5,645 nucleotides of DNA from Rickettsia typhi (GTDB taxonomy: Bacteria; Pseudomonadota; Alphaproteobacteria; Rickettsiales; UBA1997), in assembly GCA_945906835.1 (NCBI GenBank), contig CAMDRL010000096.1, positions 1 through 5,645 on the forward strand, read 5' to 3'. Under the pieces are notes generated by a model that saw only the letters and a list, made by a program, of their open reading frames with translations, was not told the origin of the DNA and ran no database searches. The first letter of the stretch is position 1. Each line of letters opens with the position of its first letter. A program made the position numbers and the translations under genes. This document shows, piece by piece, positions 1 to 5,178 of the stretch.

Positions 1-1140
1 ACCAAAAATTGATAATCTTTTTGCATTTACTTTATTTGAAAGATCTTTGATATTTGTACTAATACCATCAATATCCTCTTGGTTTATTTGTAAATCACGA
101 CCAGAATACCCCGCCTCAATAAGAGCAAAAGTCAAAGCATTGATATTAACAACATTGACTGCCTTAGAGCTCTCAGTATGAAAAGGTTTTAATTGATCAC
201 TGAGTTCAGGTTTACAAAAAGCCTCAACCAAATATCTGCTTATTACTTGAGATTTAGATGGTTTTGGTTTTATCCATCTGCTAATTTTGTCATGCTTATG
301 TTTTGTATCGTAGATAGTTTTGGCATCATCTATATTTGCTTTTGTTGTATTTATTACATCATGATCTAAACCAGTTTGAGTAAAATAACTCTCCATCTTT
401 TCCTTATCTCTATATCCTCCTTTATATAGGGCATAAGCTAAGCCTAAAAATTTTACTTTTTTCTTATTTTCATCTTCAGAAGCTTCTGTTTTAGAAGTTT
501 TTTCAGTAAAATTTTTTAAATAATTTTCAATAATGTCCTTAGAAGGGCGAGTGGTTAAAAACCTTAATCTAGGTTTAGAACCTACACCAGAAGCTTTAAC
601 TTCTTCTACATTAACTTCTTCTCCAGCATTAGAAGCAATTTCTTCTCCTCCTCCTCGAGAATGATTATCAGAATCATATACAATAGTAGGAACCTCTCCT
701 ATACCATCTCCAGAAGCAACAATAGCATCTACAGGAAACCCATCATCTTTTTCTTCTCCTAATTCTGCAAAACCAAGATCATTAACATGATTTGTAAGAG
801 TAACACCTCCCTCTTCTATACCACTTTCATCAGAAACAACTCTATCATCTTCTTCTCCTCTTCCTTGATTATAATATGGATATTTTGTATTTTGTTCATT
901 ATGATGTACTTTTCTATGTTCTTCTTTTTCTTCTCCTTCAGGAACATTACCATTAGCATGATTTGCAAGAGCAACAGTTGATTTATTATTAGGATTAATA
1001 TGTGGATCTTCTTGTTCTTCTGCCGCTTCAGAACTATCATCAACATCGTTCCAATATTCATCACCATCATAAGATGAACTATCATCATTACCATTGCCAT
1101 CATGATTCAACTTCCACACACTTCCTGTATTTTTACTCAT
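1..1140 (-). CDS. Hypothetical protein with acidic N-terminus and duplicated domain (partial)
   Basis: This is an uninterrupted frame of 380 codons read leftward from ATG at 1140-1138; it has no stop before the window edge, so the C-terminus is missing. In-frame TAA and TGA lie just upstream, which makes this the most upstream possible ATG. I do not recognise the protein. Residues 1-190 are hydrophilic and rich in Asp, Glu, Gly and Asn, probably disordered, with no signal peptide or membrane segment. Within them VALANHAN (56-63) and VTLTNHVN (113-120) are repeated. Residues 193-278 and 288-372 look like two divergent copies of one helical domain: RFLTTRPSK/RWIKPKPSK, then YL (207/303), then AYALYKGGY (235-243)/TFALIEAGY (337-345), then NI (269/363). 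An acidic disordered leader before repeated helical modules would suit a secreted host-interaction protein, but that is inference. The reading frame is well supported; the function is unknown. Confidence 0.85.
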   Translation of the reverse strand, partial: MSKNTGSVWKLNHDGNGNDDSSSYDGDEYWNDVDDSSEAAEEQEDPHINPNNKSTVALANHANGNVPEGEEKEEHRKVHHNEQNTKYPYYNQGRGEEDDRVVSDESGIEEGGVTLTNHVNDLGFAELGEEKDDGFPVDAIVASGDGIGEVPTIVYDSDNHSRGGGEEIASNAGEEVNVEEVKASGVGSKPRLRFLTTRPSKDIIENYLKNFTEKTSKTEASEDENKKKVKFLGLAYALYKGGYRDKEKMESYFTQTGLDHDVINTTKANIDDAKTIYDTKHKHDKISRWIKPKPSKSQVISRYLVEAFCKPELSDQLKPFHTESSKAVNVVNINALTFALIEAGYSGRDLQINQEDIDGISTNIKDLSNKVNAKRLSIFG

Positions 1141-1178
1141 AAATTTATTATTTGATGATTAATATCATTGAAAGTGGC

Positions 1179-1207
1179 TTTATATGTTATTTTTCAATTG
1201 TAGTCAA
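1179..1207 (-). promoter_or_regulatory. Sigma70-type promoter of the left-edge gene
   Basis: On the minus strand there is a -35 TTGACT (1207-1202), a 17-bp spacer and a -10 TATAAA (1184-1179). Each box is one mismatch from consensus and the spacing is optimal. The predicted start, near 1172, leaves a leader of about 32 nt before the ATG at 1140. The leader has no recognisable Shine-Dalgarno; the bases before the ATG are ATAATAAATTT. Confidence 0.7.
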
Positions 1208-1345
1208 GAAATTAAGTGGTTGGTTGTTAAATTTTTTTTTAGTTGGGGTTTATTTGTAATTTTTTGAACTTGTTTGGGTTAAGGAATTTGGGGTTTTGGG
1301 TTTTTTGTGGGGGTTGGGAATTTGGTTTTTTGGTTAAGGTTTGGT
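1208..1345. other. G/T-rich strand-asymmetric intergenic tract with possible G-quadruplex
   Basis: The plus strand is almost entirely G and T over about 130 bases, with very few C, unlike anything else in the window. It contains four clustered G-runs: GGGG (1290-1293), GGG (1298-1300), GGGGG (1309-1313) and GGG (1316-1318). The loops are 4, 8 and 2 nt, so this is close to, but not strictly within, the usual quadruplex pattern. No ORF is convincing here. It lies upstream of the promoter at 1179-1207, on the side facing the toxin gene. Confidence 0.5.
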
Positions 1346-1346
1346 T

Positions 1347-1374
1347 CTGGATTCCCACCTTTGCGGGAATGACA
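1347..1374. repeat. Dispersed palindromic repeat fragment (ATTCCC...GGGAAT)
   Basis: ATTCCC (1351-1356) and GGGAAT (1365-1370) form a 6-bp hairpin around an 8-nt loop, preceded by CTGG and followed by GACA. This is the general form of a short intergenic palindrome (CTGGATTCCCGC...GCGGGAATGACA) found dispersed in many bacterial genomes. Immediately after it, GGAATGACAATG (1366-1377) is echoed by GGAATGGCAATG (1385-1396). Identification as a family member rests on recalled pattern only. Confidence 0.5.
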
Positions 1375-1410
1375 ATGTGGGGCTGGAATGGCAATGGAAA
1401 GCTAAATTAA

Positions 1411-1458
1411 AAGATCTTCTGCAGATTAGAGAGATCTTTCGCTACGCTCAAGATGACA
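1411..1458. repeat. Partial copy of the GATCTTTCGCT palindromic repeat
   Basis: Bases 1431-1454 match 2295-2318 at 23 of 24 positions in the same orientation, differing only within CGCTACG/CGCTGCG. The apical hairpin here is GATCTTCT (1413-1420) pairing with AGA-AGATC (1428-1436, one bulged G). The outer left arm present in the copy at 2256-2320 is not visible here, so this looks like a truncated or decayed copy. The minus-strand reading frame across it (1407-1595) is a by-product of the repeat, not a gene. Confidence 0.6.
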
Positions 1459-1539
1459 TAAGCGGTTTTAGAATTTAATTGGCGTCCCAGGTGGGTTATC
1501 AAACAACAGGCATCAGAGTATAACAGGTTTCTAGAAAAT

Positions 1540-1803
1540 CTAAAAAACATCATAAACCTTGCTTCTGTGTCCAATTTTAACAACCAATACCACAAGCTCT
1601 TTATCTCTTACATCACATATTATTCTATAGTCTTCAACTCTGTATCTCCAGAAACCTTTTAGATTTGCAGATAACGGCTTACCAAACATTATTGGGTTTA
1701 AAGCCACTCGCTCTTTGAGATATTTTTGAATTTTTAATGAAGCAGATCGATCAATTGTACGAAGCTGTTTTTCTGCTTCTGGACTTAATTTTATTTTCCA
1801 CAT
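1540..1803 (-). CDS. relE: RelE/ParE-superfamily type II toxin (probable mRNA interferase)
   Basis: This 87-residue protein has the usual RelE length. Toxins of this family bind the ribosomal A site and cut mRNA until neutralised by their antitoxin. The C-terminal half carries the family core: GKPLSANLKG (41-50), FWRYRVEDYRI (51-61), a hydrophobic strand LVVLVVKIGHR (70-80) and SKVY (81-84). By position, R53, R55, R60, R80 and Y84 correspond to the functional residues K52, K54, R61, R81 and Y87 of E. coli RelE, so the active site looks intact. The ATG at 1803 follows the antitoxin stop by one base, implying translational coupling; no separate Shine-Dalgarno is needed or seen. A ParE-like gyrase-directed activity is less likely because of the retained basic and Tyr residues. 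The gene symbol reflects family, not proven orthology. Confidence 0.88.
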   Translation of the reverse strand: MWKIKLSPEAEKQLRTIDRSASLKIQKYLKERVALNPIMFGKPLSANLKGFWRYRVEDYRIICDVRDKELVVLVVKIGHRSKVYDVF

Positions 1804-1804
1804 T

Positions 1805-2086
1805 TTAATCTAGCTTTATTTTATTTAACTCTTTGCTAGAGATTTTCATGCTGCTCATTATATCATCAAGAGATTTTGCAGAATTGGGATTTTTTTCATA
1901 TTCAGTACGAGCTTTTACTGCGTCTCTGATATCTTCATAATCTTCAATATAGCCAGAAATAACTCTTCTAATCAAAGAGCTTCTAGTTCTGTCTTCTTTT
2001 TCTGCAATATTATCCAATCTTTCCACAAGATAATGAGGTATTTTTAGAGAAATTGTGTCATTTTGTGAGATTGATGTTGTAGTCAT
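1805..2086 (-). CDS. Ribbon-helix-helix antitoxin of the RelE-type module
   Basis: This 93-residue protein lies directly upstream of the toxin gene. Residues 11-17 (TISLKIP) form the DNA-contacting beta-strand; 18-30 (HYLVERLDNIAEK) and 34-47 (RTRSSLIRRVISGY) form the two helices of a CopG/RelB-like RHH dimer. Residues 49-93 are charged and flexible (DYEDIRDAVKARTEYEKN onward), as expected for the segment that wraps around and inhibits the toxin. Antitoxins of this type repress their own operon, alone and with toxin, and an inverted repeat covers the likely promoter at 2115-2139. The start at ATG 2086-2084 places the beta-strand at the usual distance from the N-terminus; no Shine-Dalgarno is visible. 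It could be named RelB- or StbD-like; the exact subfamily cannot be settled by eye. Confidence 0.85.
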   Translation of the reverse strand: MTTTSISQNDTISLKIPHYLVERLDNIAEKEDRTRSSLIRRVISGYIEDYEDIRDAVKARTEYEKNPNSAKSLDDIMSSMKISSKELNKIKLD

Positions 2087-2114
2087 TGGTTAAAGAATAT
2101 TAATTAATATAAGG

Positions 2115-2146
2115 TAATACTGAATTATACTTAGTATTAATTAGTA
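2115..2146 (-). promoter_or_regulatory. Candidate operator and promoter of the toxin-antitoxin operon
   Basis: TAATACT (2115-2121) and AGTATTA (2133-2139) form a perfect 7-bp inverted repeat with an 11-nt spacer. Inside it, ATACTTAGTAT (2127-2137) is a smaller palindrome, and TTAGTA recurs at 2131 and 2141, one helical turn apart. A minus-strand TATAAT (2129-2124), a perfect -10 box, lies within the repeat, so antitoxin binding would block RNA polymerase. The nearest -35-like TTGATT (2155-2150) is 20 bp away, which is too long, so the promoter is less sure than the operator. The leader to the ATG would be about 30 nt. Confidence 0.5.
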
Positions 2147-2255
2147 ATTAATCAAGAGATTTTTTATTTTAAATGACGCTAATAATAAAATAACGGAAGA
2201 TTAACTTGCAATTTCGCGGGGTTGATTTTTGTAAAATCTCGGGAATTTATTGACT

Positions 2256-2321
2256 GTCATCCCGAAAGAAGTGAAGAATCTCTTGCATCTTCAAGAGATC
2301 TTTCGCTGCGCTCAAGATAAA
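2256..2321. repeat. 66-bp imperfect inverted repeat (GTCATCC...GATCTTTCGCT family)
   Basis: The apex is a perfect 8-bp stem, ATCTCTTG (2278-2285) with CAAGAGAT (2292-2299), around the loop CATCTT. The outer arms, from GTCATCCCGAAAGAAGTGAA on the left to CTTTCGCTGCGCTCAAGATAA on the right, pair imperfectly, giving one long cruciform or RNA hairpin. The right half recurs at 1431-1454. Elements of this form are scattered in intergenic space in many bacteria. They often leave the minus strand open in translation (here ILSAAKDLL), which produces spurious small ORFs. No transposase is encoded nearby. Confidence 0.65.
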
Positions 2322-2429
2322 AGTTGCGAACAAGATGGTAATTTTTAAGAAGAGTGGATTGGTTGAGTTTTCTGATTGACTTATATTGCTGAAATTTTGA
2401 ACTGAGTTTGTGTGGTCTACCGCCCCTAA

Positions 2430-2450
2430 CCCCTCCTTATCAAGGAGGGG
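2430..2450. repeat. CCCCTCCTT/AAGGAGGGG hairpin, copy 1
   Basis: CCCCTCCTT (2430-2438) and AAGGAGGGG (2442-2450) make a perfect 9-bp stem with a 3-nt loop, ATC. It is the best-preserved of four related elements between here and 2591. It is not followed by a T-run on either strand, so it is a repeat hairpin rather than an intrinsic terminator. Confidence 0.65.
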
Positions 2451-2481
2451 GATGCTTGAGTACAAAACGCGTTGTTGGACG

Positions 2482-2507
2482 AAAATGGCCGTTTAGGCTA
2501 TTTTATT
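2482..2507. terminator. Possible bidirectional Rho-independent terminator
   Basis: AAAATGGCC (2482-2490) pairs with GGCTATTTT (2496-2504) through nine positions, one of them a G-T wobble, around the loop GTTTA. An A-run precedes and a T-run follows, so both strands have the stem-plus-U-tract form. On the minus strand it would end ychF transcripts, about 260 nt after the stop codon. The stem is short and AT-rich, so efficiency is doubtful. Confidence 0.35.
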
Positions 2508-2591
2508 CCCCTCCTTGATAAGAGGGAAAATTCTTTTAGCTCTTCTCCTTGATAAGGAGGGGGATAAAATGTTGTCTTCCTTAATAAGGAG
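2508..2591. repeat. Three tandem CCTCCTT-GAT-AAGGAGG hairpins, copies 2-4
   Basis: Copy 2 (2508-2526) is CCCTCCTT-GAT-AAGAGGG with one bulged C. Copy 3 (2545-2559) has CTCCTT-GAT-AAGGAG. Copy 4 (2578-2590) has TCCTT-AAT-AAGGA. Copies 3 and 4 are each followed by a related GATAAAATG or AATAAAATG tail, so the repeated unit is larger than the hairpin. The right arm of each is a strong Shine-Dalgarno look-alike on the plus strand. Confidence 0.6.
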
Positions 2592-2647
2592 GAATAAAAT
2601 GTAGCCCAAGAGTAACACTAAAAAGCAACACCAAGAGCCATCATATT

Positions 2648-2674
2648 GTAATGCTTGGCTTGTTGAAGCATTAC
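2648..2674. repeat. 9-bp perfect inverted repeat
   Basis: GTAATGCTT (2648-2656) and AAGCATTAC (2666-2674) are exact reverse complements around a 9-nt loop, GGCTTGTTG. No T-run follows on either strand, so it is unlikely to be a classical terminator. It lies 92 bases beyond the ychF stop and could form a stabilising 3' hairpin on that transcript, or be another dispersed palindrome. Confidence 0.5.
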
Positions 2675-2765
2675 TTAAGATCACAAAATAAATAATCATA
2701 CTTCAACCCCTGAGCTTTTTGAAGGGCAGGCATGAATGAGGGAGAGTATAATTTTTTATAAATTT

Positions 2766-3863
2766 TTAAACATTAAACCTAAAGTGAAAAACATCACCAT
2801 CTTGCGTGATGTAATCTTTGCCTTCTAAGCGCAATTTACCCGCAGTTTTAGAGCCTTCTTCGCCGTTAAGAGTTACATAATCATTGTAAGAAATTGTTTC
2901 AGCTCTGATAAATCCTTTTTCAAAATCAGTGTGAATAACGCCAGCTGCTTTTGGGGCTGAGGAATTTTTCTTTAATGTCCAAGCGTGGCATTCTTTTGGA
3001 CCCACTGTGAAGAAAGTTATTAAATCTAAAAGCTTGTAAGAACTTTTAATAATTTGTGAAAGCCCTGTTTCTTCAAGTCCAACTGCCTCTAAAAATTCCT
3101 TCTTCTCTTCTTCAGTTTCAAGTCCTGCAACTTCTGCTTCAATTTGAGCGCAAATTTTTAGAATTTGGTAATCATTGGCTTTGCCAAATTCTTCAACTAA
3201 AGCTGAATATTTATTTCCAGCAATTTCATGTTCTTTTAAATTACAAACAAAAAGCTGTGGCTTAGAAGTTATCAATTGTAACTCTCTAAAAATCTTTTCT
3301 TCTTCTGCTGATTTTATTTGAGTTAATCTTGCTGCTTTGCCATCTTTCAAAACTTCTAAAACTCTTTTTGCCACTTCAATTTGCGCCGCAATTTCTTTAT
3401 CTAATCTGGCTTTTTTTTCTAAAGCAGGAATTCTTTTTTCCAAACTTTCCATATCAGCAATAATTAATTCCAACTGAATTAATTCAATATCACGAATTGG
3501 GTCAACCTCACCTTCTACATGGGTAATATTTTCATCTTCAAAACATCTTACCACATTAATAATTGCATCAACTTCACGAATGTGAGATAAAAATTTATTT
3601 CCCAAACCTTCACCAGTACTTGCGCCGCGAACCAAACCAGCAATATCAACAAATTCAATTTGCGCAGGAATTATTAAAGCTGATCCTGCAACTTTAGTTA
3701 ATTGTTCCAAACGAAAATCAGGTACATTCACTTTACCAATATTTGGTTCAATTGTACAAAAAGGATAATTAGCAGCTTGAGCTGAAGCGGTTTGAGTAAG
3801 CGCATTAAATAAGGTTGATTTGCCAACATTTGGCAAGCCAACAATTCCACATTGAAGAGACAT
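2766..3863 (-). CDS. ychF: Redox-regulated ribosome-associated ATPase YchF (Obg family)
   Basis: This complete 365-residue protein is close to the usual length of the family (E. coli YchF has 363). It is a TRAFAC-class P-loop protein that binds ribosomes and prefers ATP to GTP. Visible elements in order: G1/Walker A GLPNVGKST (9-17); G3 DIAG within FVDIAGLVRGAS (71-82); the conserved catalytic-type His in ITHVEG (H115); a helical coiled-coil insertion (about 128-200); the NxxE motif NLKE (208-211) that replaces the GTP-specific NKxD; and a C-terminal TGS domain from about 278, ending GDVFHFRFNV. The ATG at 3863 starts the standard MSLQCGIVG N-terminus. No Shine-Dalgarno is seen, and only a weak promoter candidate (TTGCTT, 17 bp, ATTAAT; 3904-3876) lies upstream. 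It is divergent from mltA and apparently monocistronic. Also called engD. Confidence 0.97.
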   Translation of the reverse strand: MSLQCGIVGLPNVGKSTLFNALTQTASAQAANYPFCTIEPNIGKVNVPDFRLEQLTKVAGSALIIPAQIEFVDIAGLVRGASTGEGLGNKFLSHIREVDAIINVVRCFEDENITHVEGEVDPIRDIELIQLELIIADMESLEKRIPALEKKARLDKEIAAQIEVAKRVLEVLKDGKAARLTQIKSAEEEKIFRELQLITSKPQLFVCNLKEHEIAGNKYSALVEEFGKANDYQILKICAQIEAEVAGLETEEEKKEFLEAVGLEETGLSQIIKSSYKLLDLITFFTVGPKECHAWTLKKNSSAPKAAGVIHTDFEKGFIRAETISYNDYVTLNGEEGSKTAGKLRLEGKDYITQDGDVFHFRFNV

Positions 3864-3980
3864 TTTTATCTTAAGATTAATTTTTATTGAAAATTGAAAA
3901 GCAATTTCTTGCGATTTTATCTGCTGCTTCTAAAAACAACAAGCATATCATTTACCTATTTAGTTTTATCTTTTCCAAAA

Positions 3981-5108
3981 ATGCTCAAAAAAATCATCAA
4001 TATCTTCGCTCTTGGCTCTATTACTCTAATGCAAGGCTGTCTCTTCACTCCAAAAGTTACAATAAAAGGTGGTAATGTTCGTTTAGAACAAGTTGATTTT
4101 GAAAATCTTGAAGGTTGGCAAAATGATAATCACAAAGAAGCTTTGCAATCTTTTATTCAATCTTGCAATAAATTTGCCAAAATGCCACAAAATGTTTCAA
4201 TAGGTAAAGAGCTTGGCTATGTTACTGCGGGAGATTTTCGTGATGTTTGTGAAATTGCTCATATTGTAAAAACCATGAATTCTAAACAAGCACAGAATTT
4301 CTTTGAAAATTGGTTTAAACCATTTGCTGTTTTAAACAAAAGTGGTAGCAGTAAAGGAATATTCACAGGATATTACGAGGCAAATTTACGCGGCAGTAAG
4401 GTTAAAACTGAAACTTTTAAATATCCAATTTACGCCAGACCAAAAGATTTGAGCAGTGAACCTTATTTAACCAGAAGAGAAATTGAAGAAGGCGCTTTAG
4501 AAGGTAAAGACTTAGAATTACTTTATGTTGATGATAAAGTTGAATTATTTTTCTTACATGTACAAGGTTCGGGACGCATTACTTTAACAGACGGTTCTAA
4601 GATAAAAGTTGCTTACGCTGCTAAAAATAATCGTAATTATTCGTCAATTGGTGCTTATATGGAAGCTCATTCTTTGCTTCCGCGTGGTGGAGTTTCAGCA
4701 GATTCAATCAAAGAATGGATGAGCAAAAATCCAGAAGAAGCTGATGAAGTTATGAATTCAAATGATGCTTATGTTTTCTTTAGACTTTCAAATGATGAAT
4801 ATGTTGTGGGTGCGCAAAATGTTCCCCTAACCGCAGAAAGATCTTTAGCCGTTGATAGCTCAATAATGCCATATGGCTTTCCGCTTTGGGTTGACACCAC
4901 TTTGAAAGGCAAAGATGGAGTTAAAAACAAATACACAAAGCTAATGATTTCGCAAGACACTGGATCAGCAATTAAAGGTACAATTCGCGGAGATATTTTC
5001 TTTGGATATGGCGCAGAAGCTGAAAGCAAGGCTTCTTATATGGCTTCGCAAGGCGAATATTATATTTTATTGCCAATTAATGTGATTGATAAATTAGTGG
5101 GAAGATAA
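3981..5108 (+). CDS. mltA: Membrane-bound lytic murein transglycosylase A (lipoprotein)
   Basis: This 375-residue protein cleaves the MurNAc-GlcNAc bond of peptidoglycan, forming 1,6-anhydro-MurNAc, probably from the periplasmic face of the outer membrane. I chose ATG 3981 because it gives a textbook lipoprotein leader, MLKKIINIFALGSITLMQGC, with Cys20 as the lipidated residue; the -3 to -1 residues Met-Gln-Gly are a slightly atypical lipobox. A TTG 29 codons upstream (3894) stays in frame but spoils that leader. The MltA domain shows FTGYYE (128-133), HVQGSG (193-198) and VPLTAERSLAVDSSIMPYG (281-299). The 3D domain carries D305 (VDTT), D326 (SQDTGSAIKG) and D338 (GDIFFGYG); D338 matches the catalytic D308 of E. 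coli MltA. Length fits E. coli MltA (365). No Shine-Dalgarno is visible. Divergent from ychF; the next gene has its own promoter. Confidence 0.95.
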   Translation: MLKKIINIFALGSITLMQGCLFTPKVTIKGGNVRLEQVDFENLEGWQNDNHKEALQSFIQSCNKFAKMPQNVSIGKELGYVTAGDFRDVCEIAHIVKTMNSKQAQNFFENWFKPFAVLNKSGSSKGIFTGYYEANLRGSKVKTETFKYPIYARPKDLSSEPYLTRREIEEGALEGKDLELLYVDDKVELFFLHVQGSGRITLTDGSKIKVAYAAKNNRNYSSIGAYMEAHSLLPRGGVSADSIKEWMSKNPEEADEVMNSNDAYVFFRLSNDEYVVGAQNVPLTAERSLAVDSSIMPYGFPLWVDTTLKGKDGVKNKYTKLMISQDTGSAIKGTIRGDIFFGYGAEAESKASYMASQGEYYILLPINVIDKLVGR

Positions 5109-5115
5109 CTAAAGC

Positions 5116-5144
5116 TGGACATAACGCTTCCAATCCAATACAAT
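5116..5144 (+). promoter_or_regulatory. Sigma70-type promoter of the right-edge gene
   Basis: A -35 TGGACA (5116-5121), a 17-bp spacer and a -10 TACAAT (5139-5144) are each one mismatch from consensus, with ideal spacing. The box begins 7 bases after the mltA stop. The predicted start, near 5151, gives a leader of about 28 nt to ATG 5179, AT-rich and without a Shine-Dalgarno, which is very like the promoter-leader arrangement at 1141-1207. Confidence 0.6.
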
Positions 5145-5178
5145 GCTGAGCTAACATTAAATTTTAAAAAATTTTATC

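Larger units (their letters stand above)
2087..2765. other. Repeat-dense non-coding region between antitoxin and ychF
   Basis: No convincing gene lies in these 679 bases. The minus-strand open frames at 2247-2465 and 2493-2699 run through palindromic repeats and have no start context or family features. The region holds the toxin-antitoxin operator, a 66-bp imperfect inverted repeat, a terminator-like hairpin, four related AAGGAGG hairpins and a 9-bp inverted repeat, described separately. Bases 2160-2255, 2322-2425 and 2676-2765 show no clear structure, apart from a weak CTTCAA/TTGAAG pairing at 2701-2724. Confidence 0.6.

Noticed and set aside
787..981. 64-codon plus-strand open frame
   Set aside because: It is antisense to the acidic region; its Phe/Ser/Ile composition reflects reversed GAA and GAT codons.
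816..1103. 95-codon minus-strand open frame rich in Met and Ile
   Set aside because: It overlaps the well-supported 380-codon frame in another register and is low-complexity; a shadow of the acidic GAT/GAA codons.
1528..1537. TTTCTAGAAA palindrome after the toxin gene
   Set aside because: Only 10 bases, no loop space and no T-run on the transcript side; consistent with chance in AT-rich DNA.
2247..2465. 72-codon minus-strand open frame (ILSAAKDLL motif)
   Set aside because: It runs through the 66-bp inverted repeat and a CCCCTCC hairpin; such peptides are common by-products of intergenic repeats.
2430..2591. CRISPR array
   Set aside because: The repeats are short, unequal hairpins at irregular distances without unique spacers of constant length, and no cas gene is present.
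2493..2699. 68-codon minus-strand open frame with hydrophobic stretch
   Set aside because: It is built from tandem hairpin repeats and the 9-bp inverted repeat, with no start signal or family feature.
5100..5131. Terminator after mltA (GGAAG...CTTCC)
   Set aside because: The stem is 5 bp with a 22-nt loop and no T-run follows; the sequence is better explained as part of the next promoter.
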